Counted from the stretch's first letter, positions 1 to 8,821 are shown. The stretch is DNA of 64,000 nt from Streptomyces parvus (GCF_032121415.1 NZ_CP135079.1:372001-436000); one strand, 5' to 3'. Made by a program: numbers and translations. The notes: a model not told the origin generated them from the sequence alone.

Positions 1-1
1 C

Positions 2-1276
2 GGCTCGGCGTTCGAGGAGACCGACCGCAGGGCGGCCCGGATCTTCGGCGAGCAGGCACGGGCGGCCGGGGTGCGCCGGATCGTGTATCTGGGCGCGCTG
101 ACCCCGACCGGGGTGCCGGAGAAGGACCTGTCGCCGCATCTGCGCTCACGGGCCGAGGTGGGGCACATCCTGCTGGCGTCCGGGGTGCCGACCGCGGTGC
201 TGCGCGCGGCGATCGTCATCGGCTCGGGATCCGCCTCGTTCGAGATGCTGCGGCATCTCACGGAGCGGCTGCCGCTGATGGTCACCCCGAGCTGGGTGCG
301 GACCCGGATCCAGCCCGTGGCCGTACGGGACGTGATCCGCTACCTGGTGGGGTGCGCGGCGCTGCCGACCGAGGTGAACCGGACCTTCGACATCGGGGGC
401 CCGGACGTCATGACGTACCGGGACATGATGCAGCGCTATGCGGCCGTGGCGGGGCTGCGGCCGCGCGTCATCCTGCCGGTGCCGATGCTCACCCCGACGC
501 TCTCCAGCCGCTGGGTCGGTCTCGTCACTCCGGTGCCCAGCTCCATCGCCCGGCCGCTCACGGAGTCGCTGCGCCACGAGGTGGTCTGCGCCGAGCACGA
601 CATCAAGGAGTACGTCCCCGATCCCCCGGAGGGGACCATCGGCTTCGACCGGGCGCTGCGACTGGCCCTGAAGCGGATCCAGGAGGCGCGGGTCGACACC
701 CGGTGGTCCAACGCCGCCGTTCCCGGCGCGCCGAGCGACCCGCTGCCCACCGACCCGGACTGGGCGGGCGGCAGCCTCTACCGCGACGAGCGGGAGATGG
801 CCGTGCCGGTCGGGCCCGAGGCGCTGTGGCGGGTCATCGAGGGCATCGGCGGCGAGACCGGATGGTACTCTTTCCCGCTGGCCTGGGCGGTACGGGGCTG
901 GCTCGACCGGCTCGTCGGCGGGGTGGGGCTGCGGCGCGGCCGACGGGACGCCCAGCATCTGCGAGTGGGCGACTCGCTGGACTTCTGGCGGGTGGAGGAG
1001 ATCGTGCCGGGCGAACTGCTGCGGCTGCGGGCCGAGATGCGGGTGCCGGGCCTGGCCTGGCTGGAGCTGTCGGTGCGCCGCGACGAGCGGGGCCGGACGG
1101 TGTACGGGCAACACGCGCTGTTCCATCCGCTTGGGCTGTTCGGCCACGCGTACTGGTGGAGCGTATGGCCTTTCCACTCGGTGGTGTTCGGCGGGATGGC
1201 GCGCAACATCGCCGAGGCGGCCGCGGCGGAGGAGAGGCGGCGCGGACCGGCGCCCGGCAGTGGTACAGACAACTGA
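2..1276 (+). CDS. NAD(P)-binding SDR with C-terminal DUF2867 domain (5' end outside window)
   Basis: The reading frame is open from the first bases, so the start codon and the nucleotide-binding glycine motif lie upstream of the window. The visible 424 residues begin inside an atypical NmrA/NAD(P)-binding fold (RIVYLGAL strand, then a putative substrate-side region). The second half, from about residue 235, has the WYSFPLAWAVRGWLDRLVGG pattern seen in DUF2867 proteins. This two-domain SDR-DUF2867 layout is common in actinobacteria. The substrate is unknown. The SRPBCC gene that follows on the same strand could be cotranscribed, with a gap of 65 bp. Confidence 0.85.
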   Translation, partial: GSAFEETDRRAARIFGEQARAAGVRRIVYLGALTPTGVPEKDLSPHLRSRAEVGHILLASGVPTAVLRAAIVIGSGSASFEMLRHLTERLPLMVTPSWVRTRIQPVAVRDVIRYLVGCAALPTEVNRTFDIGGPDVMTYRDMMQRYAAVAGLRPRVILPVPMLTPTLSSRWVGLVTPVPSSIARPLTESLRHEVVCAEHDIKEYVPDPPEGTIGFDRALRLALKRIQEARVDTRWSNAAVPGAPSDPLPTDPDWAGGSLYRDEREMAVPVGPEALWRVIEGIGGETGWYSFPLAWAVRGWLDRLVGGVGLRRGRRDAQHLRVGDSLDFWRVEEIVPGELLRLRAEMRVPGLAWLELSVRRDERGRTVYGQHALFHPLGLFGHAYWWSVWPFHSVVFGGMARNIAEAAAAEERRRGPAPGSGTDN

Positions 1277-1341
1277 CGGTCGGGCCGCTAGGGTGTGCGC
1301 TCCACAGGCCCAACACCGCGGACCGCCGGGAGGTGCACGGG

Positions 1342-1821
1342 ATGGCACGCCGACTCCGTACCGTGGGCAGGGAATTCACCGACTCGGCGCCGATGCGGCT
1401 GGTGTTCGCCGCCGAGGTGTCCGCGCCGCCGGACGTGGTGTACCGCGCGCTCGCCGACGATGTCGCGTCCTGGCCGTCCTGGTTCACCGCCGTCACCCGG
1501 GCCACGTCCACCGACACGGGCGCGGGCCGGGAGGTGCGGCTGCGGGGCGGGATCCGTTTCCGCGAGACGATCGTCATCTCCGAGCCGGGCAGCTGCTACG
1601 CCTACCGGGCCGACGAGACCAACGCACCTGGTCTGCGGGCCCTGCTGGAGGAGTGGCGGCTCACTCCGGAGGGGTATGGCACCCGGGTGCAGTGGACCTT
1701 CGCGGCCGACGGGACGGGGCTGTTCCGCCTGGTGCTGAGCCTGGGCCGGGCCGGGGTGGGCCGGTCCTTCCGGGGTGCCGTGCGCCGCCTGGACACGCGG
1801 CTGGCGACGACGACGCCCTGA
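1342..1821 (+). CDS. SRPBCC family protein
   Basis: The 159-residue protein has the START/polyketide-cyclase-like pattern: an amphipathic first strand (LVFAAEVSAPPDVVYRAL), a WPSW turn, alternating beta strands and a long C-terminal helix. Such proteins form a hydrophobic ligand cavity. The ligand and reaction cannot be read from sequence. The ATG at 1342 follows a GGGAGG ribosome binding site. It lies 65 bp after the SDR gene on the same strand and converges on the PLP enzyme only 18 bp away. Confidence 0.85.
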   Translation: MARRLRTVGREFTDSAPMRLVFAAEVSAPPDVVYRALADDVASWPSWFTAVTRATSTDTGAGREVRLRGGIRFRETIVISEPGSCYAYRADETNAPGLRALLEEWRLTPEGYGTRVQWTFAADGTGLFRLVLSLGRAGVGRSFRGAVRRLDTRLATTTP

Positions 1822-1839
1822 GCGGACCGGGTGCGGCCG

Positions 1840-2973
1840 TCAGCAGGGCCAGGCGCCGGTGGCGAGGAAGTCGTCGATGACGGCGGCGTAGGGAGAGATG
1901 TCCAGGCCCTGTTCCTCCAGCCAGGAGTCGGAGTAGTACTTGTCCAGGTAGCGGTCGCCCGGGTCGCACAGCAGCGTGACGACGCTGCCCTGCTCGCCGT
2001 GTGCCACCATCTCGGCGATCAGCTTGAACGCGCTCCACAGTCCGGTGCCCGTGGAGCCGCCCGCCTTGCGGCCGATGGCCCGCTCCAGGGCGCGGACGGC
2101 GGCGACGCTGGCGGCGTCGGGCACCTTCATCATCCGGTCGATGGCGCCGGGCACGAAGCTGGGTTCCATGCGGGGGCGGCCGATGCCCTCGATCCGCGAG
2201 CCGCGGTCGCTGGTGGCGTGCGGGTCGTGGTGGGTCCAGCCGTCGAAGAAGCAGGAGTTCTCCGGGTCGGGCACGCAGATGCGGGTGTCGTGCTGGAGGT
2301 AGTGGACGTAGCGGGCGATGGTCGCCGAGGTGCCGCCGGTCCCGGCGGTGGCGACGATCCAGGCGGGTTCCGGGTAGCGCTCGAGCCGCAGCTGCTGGTA
2401 GATCGACTCCGCGATGTTGTTGTTGCCGCGCCAGTCGGTGGCGCGCTCCGCGTAGGTGAACTGGTCCATGTAGTGCCCGCCGGTCTCGGCGGCGAGCGCC
2501 GCGGACTGTTCGTACATGGTGCGCGAGTCGTCCACGAAGTGGCACTGCCCACCGTGGAATTCGATGAGGCGGCACTTCTCCGGGCTGGTGGTGCGCGGCA
2601 TCACGGCGATGAACGGGACGCCGATCAGCTTGGCGAAGTACGCCTCCGACACCGCGGTCGAACCGCTGGACGCCTCGATGACCGGCTTGCCCGGCCGGAT
2701 CCAGCCGTTGCAGAGCCCGTACAGGAAGAGCGAGCGGGCCAGGCGGTGCTTGAGGCTGCCGGTGGGGTGCGTGGACTCGTCCTTGAGGTACAGGTCGATG
2801 CCCCACGCCTCGGGCAGCGGGAAGCGCAGCAGATGGGTGTCGGCGGAGCGGTTCGCGTCGGCCTGGACCTTGCGGACGGCCTCCTTCAGCCAGGACCGGT
2901 ACTCCGGGTCGCTGCGGTCGACGTCCACGGTCGCCCTGGCCCCGCTCCCGGCTGCGTGTTCACTGGTCTCCAT
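1840..2973 (-). CDS. PLP-dependent cysteine synthase family protein
   Basis: This 377-residue fold-type II PLP enzyme has the cofactor lysine in GSLKHR (about K75), a substrate loop ASSGST (about 101-106) and the phosphate-cradle glycines AGTGGT. It belongs with CysK/CysM-like enzymes but has an extended N-terminus and diverges from true O-acetylserine sulfhydrylases. It resembles the actinobacterial branch that includes cysteine desulfhydrase-like proteins, so cysteine synthesis or breakdown are both possible. The ATG at 2973 was chosen because AGGAG sits six bases upstream; the frame stays open further upstream without a comparable site. Confidence 0.85.
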   Translation of the reverse strand: METSEHAAGSGARATVDVDRSDPEYRSWLKEAVRKVQADANRSADTHLLRFPLPEAWGIDLYLKDESTHPTGSLKHRLARSLFLYGLCNGWIRPGKPVIEASSGSTAVSEAYFAKLIGVPFIAVMPRTTSPEKCRLIEFHGGQCHFVDDSRTMYEQSAALAAETGGHYMDQFTYAERATDWRGNNNIAESIYQQLRLERYPEPAWIVATAGTGGTSATIARYVHYLQHDTRICVPDPENSCFFDGWTHHDPHATSDRGSRIEGIGRPRMEPSFVPGAIDRMMKVPDAASVAAVRALERAIGRKAGGSTGTGLWSAFKLIAEMVAHGEQGSVVTLLCDPGDRYLDKYYSDSWLEEQGLDISPYAAVIDDFLATGAWPC

Positions 2974-3208
2974 GGGCCTGCTCCTGTTGGTCGTCGATCC
3001 GGTGCTCGCGCCTCCCACGATATGCACCCCACCTGCACAAACAGTCACTTTGATGGCCCATAGCGCTGCCTTTGACCGCTGCGCGCGGGGCGGTTGTGAC
3101 GGGCGGTGCGGGCGGCCGTGCCGCGGGCTTCCGGGCCCTCTGGCGGTCCGGCCCGCGTCCGGGCACACTGCAACAGCAGGAGTGGCGACGAAGGGGGGCG
3201 CATCCGCG

Positions 3209-3526
3209 ATGGCGGACGTCGAGTTCAGTGCGTCGGGGGTCAGGATCGAGCGGTTCACCAGGTCGCTGACCAGGGCCGGTCAGGTGGTGGTGAAGGACGG
3301 CCGGCTGTCGCTCCTCACGAGCAACGGGCGGGAGATCGACAGCGCCCCGGTGGGCACCGTCAGCGCCCGTAAGTGGTGGTTCATCGCGGCGGATTCCGTC
3401 ATCGCCCGGGTGAACGGGGTGCGCTACCGGTTGACGATGGGGCAGCGCAACCGCAGACGCGACGGGGCGGCTCCGCTGCGGCGTTTCCTGGAGACGCTGC
3501 GCAGTGCGCGCGGCCGCCGGGACTGA
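3209..3526 (+). CDS. conserved small hypothetical protein (105 aa)
   Basis: I do not recognise a named family. The protein is 105 residues, basic at the C-terminus (RRRDG, RGRRD), with a beta-rich middle ([19 protein letters not shown]) that could be a small PH-like or barrel domain. The ATG at 3209 follows an AAGGGGGG run. It is divergent from the PLP enzyme with 235 bp between them; TTGACC and TGTGAC at about 3070-3100, 17 bp apart, could be its promoter. A hairpin follows the stop. Confidence 0.6.
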   Translation: MADVEFSASGVRIERFTRSLTRAGQVVVKDGRLSLLTSNGREIDSAPVGTVSARKWWFIAADSVIARVNGVRYRLTMGQRNRRRDGAAPLRRFLETLRSARGRRD

Positions 3527-3542
3527 GCCGGCTGTACGTTCA

Positions 3543-3568
3543 CGGCGGGCCGACTGACGAGCCCGCCG
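3543..3568 (+). terminator. hairpin after the 105-aa gene
   Basis: CGGCGGGC and GCCCGCCG form a perfect 8-bp stem with a 10-nt loop, 16 bp after the stop at 3526. There is no U-tract, as is usual in Streptomyces. The rest of the 326-bp gap to 3853 shows no convincing gene. Confidence 0.4.
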
Positions 3569-3852
3569 GTACGGGCGTCGGCGAGCCGGCTTCCGGGCCT
3601 GCCGGTCCGCGCACGGCGACCGATTCCCGGGCCGTCGGGCTCCGCCGCGAGTTGCGGAGCCACAGCCCCTGGGCCACGCTGGATCCACGTCACTGAAGGT
3701 GCACCCTCGGTGACAGAGCGATCCGCTCCACGGACCGGGTCGCGCGACACGAGCAGACACGACAAGAGCAGAGCGGATTCGGCAGTCAGTCGTCCGCCGG
3801 ACCCGTTCGTGTCTCTTCTCTTCTTCCGGACCTATTTCGGGGAGTCGCAGCC

Positions 3853-4371
3853 GTGATCAGCGAGCCAAGCAGGCACTGCACGGTGGAGCTCCAGGCCCTG
3901 CCGTCGCGGATCGGTCAAGTCCGCAGAATCATCTCGGCGCAACTGCGCTACTGGCATCTCGATCCTCTGATCGACCAGGCGGCCCTGGGCGTCACCGAGC
4001 TTCTCACCAACGTTCACCGGCACGCACAGCCGGACAAGTCATGCACCGTCGACATCGAGCTGCTGCTCGACCGTCTGACGGTCTCCGTCCACGACCACGA
4101 TCCGCGCCTGCCCACGGTCAACGAGGCGGATTCGTTCGCCACGTCGGGCCGCGGCCTGGCGCTGATCGCCGCCGTCAGCGAGAGCTGGGGCGTGCGGCCG
4201 ATCGGCTCGGCCGGGAAGGCCGTCTGGTTCACCCTGCCGGCGGTCACCGGCGCCTCGACCCTGCCGCCGCTCGCGGTCTACGGGTCGATGACCGACGGGC
4301 CGTTCGGGTCCGTGACCATCACCCCCGACGACATCGCGGCCGTGCCCGCCCGGTCGGCCGTCGTCGGCTGA
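3853..4371 (+). CDS. ATP-binding protein, anti-sigma-factor/HATPase_c_2 type
   Basis: The 172-residue protein has a single GHKL ATPase domain: the N box ELLTNVHRHA (about 50-59), a G1-like VHDHDP (79-84), the G2 box SGRGLALI (98-105) and the terminal strand GKAVWFTLP. Stand-alone proteins of this kind in Streptomyces are SpoIIAB/RsbW-like and may bind sigma factors or anti-anti-sigma proteins. The GTG at 3853 follows GGGGAG. The C-terminal 40 residues lie beyond the ATPase fold and are unassigned. No partner sigma or STAS gene is adjacent. Confidence 0.85.
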   Translation: MISEPSRHCTVELQALPSRIGQVRRIISAQLRYWHLDPLIDQAALGVTELLTNVHRHAQPDKSCTVDIELLLDRLTVSVHDHDPRLPTVNEADSFATSGRGLALIAAVSESWGVRPIGSAGKAVWFTLPAVTGASTLPPLAVYGSMTDGPFGSVTITPDDIAAVPARSAVVG

Positions 4372-4432
4372 CGCAGGCGGTCCCGCCCGGTCGGCCGGCG
4401 CAGGCCCACCGGGCGGCACCGGGGCGACGGTG

Positions 4433-4680
4433 TCACGCCGGGCCGCCGCCCGCGGTCCGGCCGAACTGCTCGTCCGGCACGGACAGTCGGCGCCAGTACT
4501 CGTCCTCGTCGATCTCCCCCGCGGCGAACCGACGGCCGAGCAGCGCGATCGGCGAGGACGGGCCGGGGGCGCCGCTTTCGAGCCTGCCGGGACGAGGTGC
4601 TCCGGGGCGTCGTACGCGAGGCGGCCGTGGGAGTACTGCGGCGCGAGCAGCGAAAGTCCCGCGCTTCCCCGAGCGATGAC
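4433..4680 (-). pseudogene. remnant of a SHOCT-domain small membrane protein
   Basis: On the minus strand the last about 37 codons, ending at a TGA at 4433-4435, give an almost perfect SHOCT motif: IALLGRRFAAGEIDEDEYW followed by RRLSVPDEQF. Upstream, a different frame gives LSLLAPQYSHGRLAYDAPEH, which resembles the N-terminus of such proteins. The expected transmembrane segment between them is missing, the frames do not join, and I find no start codon in the SHOCT frame. This suggests an internal deletion plus a frameshift. It lies directly downstream of the ROK regulator on the same strand. Confidence 0.55.
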
Positions 4681-4694
4681 CGCCCGGCAGCCGC

Positions 4695-5909
4695 TCAGGC
4701 CAGCGCGGCGAGCGGGTCGTCGAGGACCGGCTGCCAGGCCAGTTCGGCGGCGCCCACCAGGCTGTTGTGGGCCAGGGTGCACGGCAGGATCGGCACGCTG
4801 CCGCTGCGCCCCCACAGGCTCCGGTCGGCGACGACGGCGCGCAGCCGCTCGGGGTCCGCCTCCAGCAGGTCGCGGTGGAGCCCGCCGAGGATGATGCGGT
4901 CGGGGTTGAGGATGTTGACCAGTCCGGCGAGCCCCAGGCCCAGGCGGTCGATCAGCGCCTCGGCGGCCTGCCGAACCGCCGGGTCGCCGTACTCCGTGCG
5001 GAGCAGGTTCCCGGCCTGCTTGAGGAGGGACTCCTCGGGGCCGGGTTCGCGGCGGGCGGTGGTGAGGAAGGCCAGCGGGTCGGTCTCCACGTCGAGGCAG
5101 CCGCGCCCGCCGCAGTGACAGGGCCGGCCCTCAGGGTTGACCGTGAGATGGCCCACCTCCAGGGCGAGGCCGGAACTCCCGCTGTGCAGGCGGCCGTCGA
5201 GCACGAGGGCACCCCCGACGCCCCGGTGTCCGGTGGCCACGCACAGGAGGTGCTGGGCGCCCCGGCCCGCGCCGTGCCGGTGCTCGGCCAGCGCGGTGAG
5301 GTTGACGTCGTTGCCGGTGAACGCGGGTCCGGTGATGCCCGCCCGGCGTACGCAGGCGGCGAAGATGTCCCGGACCGGGGAGCCCGCGGGCCAGGCGATG
5401 TGCAGCGGGTTGAGGGCGGTCCCTTCCGGTTCGGCGACCGCCGACGGCACGGCGAGTCCGGCGCCGACGCAGCGCAGCCCGCTCGCGCGGAGCAGTTCGG
5501 CTCCCGCTTCCACGACTTCGCCGAGCACCTGCGCGGGGTCGGCCATCACCGCGACACAGCCCGGCGATGTGGCGACGATCCGGCCGCCGAGCCCGACGAG
5601 CGCGGCCCGGAAGCCGTCGGCGTGCACCTGGGCGGCGAGGACGACGGGGCCGGTCTCCAGGACGGACAGCCGGTGCGAGGGGCGGCCCTGGGACCCGGCC
5701 GCCGAACCGGGGCTGGAGTCGACCCGGATCAGCCCGAGCGCCTCCAGTTCCGCGGCGACCGCCCCGGCGGTGGCGCGGGTGACGCCGAGTTCGGAGGTGA
5801 GGACGGCCCGGGTGGGGGCGCGTCCGGTGTGGACCAGTTCCAGTGCGGGCCCCAGCGCGCTGCGGCCCCTCTCCAACTTGGTCCGGGTGGTGGTCGCCTT
5901 GCCGTTCAT
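4695..5909 (-). CDS. ROK family transcriptional repressor (XylR/NagC-like)
   Basis: The 404-residue protein has an N-terminal winged HTH (LTSELGVTRATAGAVAAELE, about residues 38-57) joined to a ROK sugar-binding domain. The ROK zinc motif appears as CHCGGRGCLDVE, preceded by GLALEVGHL. Such proteins repress sugar-uptake genes until a sugar binds. The ATG at 5909 was chosen as the start of the conserved region. It is divergent from an MFS transporter with 143 bp between, and a palindrome overlapping that transporter's start is the likely operator. Confidence 0.88.
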   Translation of the reverse strand: MNGKATTTRTKLERGRSALGPALELVHTGRAPTRAVLTSELGVTRATAGAVAAELEALGLIRVDSSPGSAAGSQGRPSHRLSVLETGPVVLAAQVHADGFRAALVGLGGRIVATSPGCVAVMADPAQVLGEVVEAGAELLRASGLRCVGAGLAVPSAVAEPEGTALNPLHIAWPAGSPVRDIFAACVRRAGITGPAFTGNDVNLTALAEHRHGAGRGAQHLLCVATGHRGVGGALVLDGRLHSGSSGLALEVGHLTVNPEGRPCHCGGRGCLDVETDPLAFLTTARREPGPEESLLKQAGNLLRTEYGDPAVRQAAEALIDRLGLGLAGLVNILNPDRIILGGLHRDLLEADPERLRAVVADRSLWGRSGSVPILPCTLAHNSLVGAAELAWQPVLDDPLAALA

Positions 5910-6015
5910 GGGGGCGAGTCTCCCATGATCCGGAGGCTTCCCGGACGCCCAGGGCCGGTCCGGGGATCCCGTTCCGCCACGGCCGTGCACCCGGAGCACA
6001 GGGGGGTGCAGCGGT

Positions 6016-6046
6016 GTTGCGTCCGTCGCGGGAGCGCCCCTATGCT
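6016..6046 (+). promoter_or_regulatory. candidate promoter of the MFS gene (leaderless)
   Basis: TTGCGT at 6016-6021 and TATGCT at 6041-6046 are separated by about 19 bp. The predicted transcript start about seven bases after the -10 box coincides with the GTG at 6053, so the mRNA would lack a leader. No ribosome binding site precedes the GTG. Confidence 0.5.
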
Positions 6047-6047
6047 G

Positions 6048-6072
6048 AGTTTGTGCCGCAACTAAACAAACT
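6048..6072. promoter_or_regulatory. operator-like inverted repeat over the MFS start codon
   Basis: AGTTTGT (6048-6054) and ACAAACT (6066-6072) are perfect 7-bp arms 11 bp apart, in an AT-rich patch that stands out from its surroundings. The site covers the predicted transcription start and the GTG. The divergent ROK repressor is the obvious candidate to bind it. Confidence 0.5.
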
Positions 6073-7279
6073 GCGGACGGCCCTACCCGGGGGACCCGGC
6101 GGAGACACCGCCCCACCCGCGTCGGCCCGCCTCCGTACCGCGCTGACCGTGTTCTTCGCCCTCGACGGGTTCCTCTTCGCCGGCTGGGTGGTCCGTATCC
6201 CGGCCATCAAGCAGCAGACCGGAGCCTCCGCCTCCACCCTCGGCCTCGCCCTGCTCGGCGTCTCCGCCGGTGCGGTGATCACCATGATGCTCACCGGACG
6301 GCTCTGCCGCCGCTACGGCAGCCATGCCGTCACCGTGGCCTGCGGCGTCCTGCTCCCCCTGAGCATCGCCCTGCCCGCCCAGACCCACTCCGCGCTCTCC
6401 CTCGGCCTCGTGCTGCTGGTGTTCGGGGCCGCGTACGGCGGGATGAACGTGGCGATGAACAGCGCCGCCGTCGATCTCGTCGCCGACCTGCGCCGACCGG
6501 TGATGCCGAGCTTCCACGCGGCGTTCAGCCTCGGCGGGATGGTCGGCGCCGGGCTCGGCGGCCTGGTCGCGGGTGGTCTCTCCGCCTCCACCCATCTGTT
6601 CCTCCTGGCCGGGACCGGCCTGCTGGTCACCGCGTTCGCCGGGCCCTCCCTGCTCCGCCACCGCCCGGCCCCCGCCGCCGTGGAGGCCGCCGGCCCGCGC
6701 GAGCCGAAGCAGCGGCTGTCACCCCGGGCCCGCCGGATCGTGGTGCTCTTCGGCGTGATCGCCCTGTGCACGGCGTACGGGGAAGGGGCCCTCGCGGACT
6801 GGGGCGCGCTCCACCTGGAACAGGACCTGGGCGCGCACCCCGGGCTCGCCGCCGCCGGATACGCTCTGTTCGCCCTGACGATGACGGCGGGCCGGCTGAC
6901 CGGGACCCTGCTCCTGGAACGGCTCGGCCAGACCCGCACGCTGGTCCTCGGCGGGGCGACGGCCGCGGCAGGGATGCTGCTGGGTTCGCTGGCGCCGACC
7001 GCATGGCTCGCCCTGGCCGGCTTCGCGGTGACCGGGCTCGGCCTCGCCAACATCTTCCCCGTCGCCGTGGGGCGCGCGGGCGAACTGGCCGGTTCCAGCG
7101 GCGTCGCCGCCGCCTCGACGCTCGGCTACGGCGGAATGCTGCTCGGCCCGCCCGCGATCGGCTTCCTCGCCGACTGGTTCTCGCTGCCGGTGGCGCTGAC
7201 CACGGTCGCCCTGCTGGCCGCGGCGGCGGCCGCTCTGGGCTACGCGGCCCGCAACGCCACGACGGGTGCGCCCGTCTGA
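6053..7279 (+). CDS. MFS transporter
   Basis: The 408-residue protein has about 12 hydrophobic segments in two halves, separated by a hydrophilic loop near residues 205-225. An MFS-like loop GRLCRRYGS follows the second segment, and motifs such as AAYGGMNVAMNSAAVDL are typical of the YbjJ/FucP-like group of sugar-family transporters. The substrate is unknown, but the divergent ROK repressor and the operator over its start suggest a sugar or sugar derivative. The GTG at 6053 is preferred because promoter elements place transcription there; longer in-frame starts would lie across the promoter. Confidence 0.85.
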   Translation: MPQLNKLRTALPGGPGGDTAPPASARLRTALTVFFALDGFLFAGWVVRIPAIKQQTGASASTLGLALLGVSAGAVITMMLTGRLCRRYGSHAVTVACGVLLPLSIALPAQTHSALSLGLVLLVFGAAYGGMNVAMNSAAVDLVADLRRPVMPSFHAAFSLGGMVGAGLGGLVAGGLSASTHLFLLAGTGLLVTAFAGPSLLRHRPAPAAVEAAGPREPKQRLSPRARRIVVLFGVIALCTAYGEGALADWGALHLEQDLGAHPGLAAAGYALFALTMTAGRLTGTLLLERLGQTRTLVLGGATAAAGMLLGSLAPTAWLALAGFAVTGLGLANIFPVAVGRAGELAGSSGVAAASTLGYGGMLLGPPAIGFLADWFSLPVALTTVALLAAAAAALGYAARNATTGAPV

Positions 7280-7480
7280 GGTCGCCGGTGATCCGCCGGG
7301 CGGCGGCCAGTCCGTCCAGGCTGGGCATGCGGGTGTCCATCAGCACGATGTCGGGGCGCAGTTCGCGCACCAGGCGGACGGCCGCCCCGCTGTCGGCGGC
7401 CTCCCCGGCGACCTCGATGTCGGGCTGCGCGTCCAGCAGGGCGCAAAAGCCCCGCCCGTACCAGCACGGCCTGGAAGCCC
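7280..7480 (-). pseudogene. response-regulator receiver-domain remnant
   Basis: On the minus strand one frame reads FCALLDAQPDIEVAGEAADS, then RPDIVLMDTRMPSLDGLAAA, the classic NarL/LuxR receiver core with the phosphorylated aspartate in LMDTRMP. It stops matching after RRITGDL, where the MFS gene ends, so the output domain is lost. Upstream, AVLVRAG is in another frame, joined through a run of G that appears to have gained one base. No start codon remains. It is a 3'-truncated, frameshifted fragment. Confidence 0.65.
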
Positions 7481-7518
7481 GGGGAGGGGCGGTGCCCGGT
7501 CAGGCAGCGCCCGGCCCG

Positions 7519-8238
7519 TCAGACCGCAGCGGCGTCGCGCAGGCCCACCGAGCGGGCCAGCTCACCGGCGGCCTGCCGGAACAGCTGCTCGCGTTCCTCG
7601 ACGACCCGGTTGAACTGGCCGAACAGCTCGAAGGAGATCAGGCCGAACAGCTGCGCCCAGGCGGCGACCAGAGCGGCCACGGACTCGGGCGGGACGCCCT
7701 CGGCGAATTCGGCGGCCATCCGCTCCGCGTCGGGGCGCAGCGCGTCGGCGAGCGGCGGCAGGGTGAGGTCGCCGGCCCGGAACGCGCCACGGACGATGTC
7801 GATGAAGACCAGGCCCACGCGCGCCGCGGGCCCCACCGTGTCCATCGGGGCGATGTAGCCGGGGACGGGCGAGCCGTAGATCAGGGCGTACTCATGAGGG
7901 TGGGCGAGCGCCCATTCCCGTACGGCACAGGCGACGGCGACCCAGCGCTCGGCGGGCGGCACCGCCCGCGTCCGCTCCCCCGCCGCCTGTTCCGCCACCG
8001 CTTGCTCCGCGGCCGCGCCGATCGCGTCGAACGCGTCGACGATCAGCGCGGTCAGCAGGTCGTCGCGGCTGGGGAAGTAACGGTAGAGCGCGGAGGAGAC
8101 CATGCCCAGCTCGCGGGCGACGGCCCGCAGCGAGAGCTTAGGCGCGCCCTCCTCGGCGAGCTGCTTCCTGGCCTCGTCCTTGATGGCCGCGGTCACTTCG
8201 ATACGGGCGCGTTCCCTGGCCCCTCGGATGGTGCTCAT
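7519..8238 (-). CDS. TetR/AcrR family repressor (WHG-domain type)
   Basis: The 239-residue protein has an N-terminal TetR HTH (LSLRAVARELGMVSSALYRY, about 36-55) and a C-terminal domain with HEYALIYGSPVPGY, characteristic of TetR proteins with a WHG C-terminal domain. It is divergent from the deazaflavin-dependent reductase at 8366. Two matching palindromes in the 127-bp gap are its probable operators, so it likely represses itself and the reductase. ATG at 8238 begins the conserved region; an in-frame start at 8274 would overlap the operator region. Confidence 0.88.
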   Translation of the reverse strand: MSTIRGARERARIEVTAAIKDEARKQLAEEGAPKLSLRAVARELGMVSSALYRYFPSRDDLLTALIVDAFDAIGAAAEQAVAEQAAGERTRAVPPAERWVAVACAVREWALAHPHEYALIYGSPVPGYIAPMDTVGPAARVGLVFIDIVRGAFRAGDLTLPPLADALRPDAERMAAEFAEGVPPESVAALVAAWAQLFGLISFELFGQFNRVVEEREQLFRQAAGELARSVGLRDAAAV

Positions 8239-8279
8239 GCGGTCAGTCTGCCATGCGAGCGGAGCAGCGACCATGAACG

Positions 8280-8292
8280 AGAGCAGTGCTCT
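8280..8292. promoter_or_regulatory. TetR operator candidate 1
   Basis: AGAGCA and TGCTCT form perfect arms around a single G. The flanks (GAG before, CTT after) match site 2. Centre at 8286, 52 bp from the centre of site 2, close to five helical turns. Confidence 0.55.
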
Positions 8293-8330
8293 TGCTTTGG
8301 ATCACCCTTCCGTGCACACTGATCTCAAGC

Positions 8331-8345
8331 GAGAGCACCGCTCTC
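8331..8345. promoter_or_regulatory. TetR operator candidate 2
   Basis: GAGAGC and GCTCTC form perfect 6-bp arms around ACC. Together with site 1 this gives a shared GAGAGCANNGCTCTY pattern. It lies 20 bp before the reductase start. Confidence 0.55.
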
Positions 8346-8365
8346 CCCATAGTCCGGGAGTCATC

Positions 8366-8821
8366 ATGTCGCAGCAGCCCTACTACCTCCGGGCGAGCGC
8401 CACCGCCAACCGCTTCAACAAGGTCGTCGGCCGGCTGGCCCGGCACGGGCTCAGCCTGATGGGCTCCGCCGAGCTGTCGGTGCGCGGGCGCAAGAGCGGC
8501 CAGATGCAGCGCGTCCCGGTCAACACGCACACCTTCGAGGGCGACCGGTACCTGGTCTCGGCGCGCGGCCACTCGCAGTGGGTGCGCAACATGCGCGTGG
8601 CGGGCGGCGGGGAGCTGCGGCTGGGGCGCGAGATCAGCCGCTTCACCGCCGTGGAGATCCCCGACGACGCGGAGAAGGCCCGGATCATCCGGGCCTATCT
8701 GGAGCGGTGGGGCTGGGAGGTCAACCAGTACTTCCAGGGGATCACGGCGAAGTCCACGGACGCCGAACTGCTGGCCGCCTCACCGGACCACCCGGTCTTC
8801 CGTATCACCGTCGAAGCATGA
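8366..8821 (+). CDS. nitroreductase-family deazaflavin (F420)-dependent oxidoreductase
   Basis: The 151-residue protein has the split-barrel pattern of the Ddn family: GRKSGQMQRVPVNTHTFEGD followed by RYLVSARGHSQWVRNMR, a region involved in F420 binding. Such enzymes reduce diverse substrates using reduced F420. The ATG at 8366 sits 20 bp after a TetR operator candidate. Divergence from the TetR gene suggests substrate-induced expression. The natural substrate is not predictable. Confidence 0.85.
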   Translation: MSQQPYYLRASATANRFNKVVGRLARHGLSLMGSAELSVRGRKSGQMQRVPVNTHTFEGDRYLVSARGHSQWVRNMRVAGGGELRLGREISRFTAVEIPDDAEKARIIRAYLERWGWEVNQYFQGITAKSTDAELLAASPDHPVFRITVEA

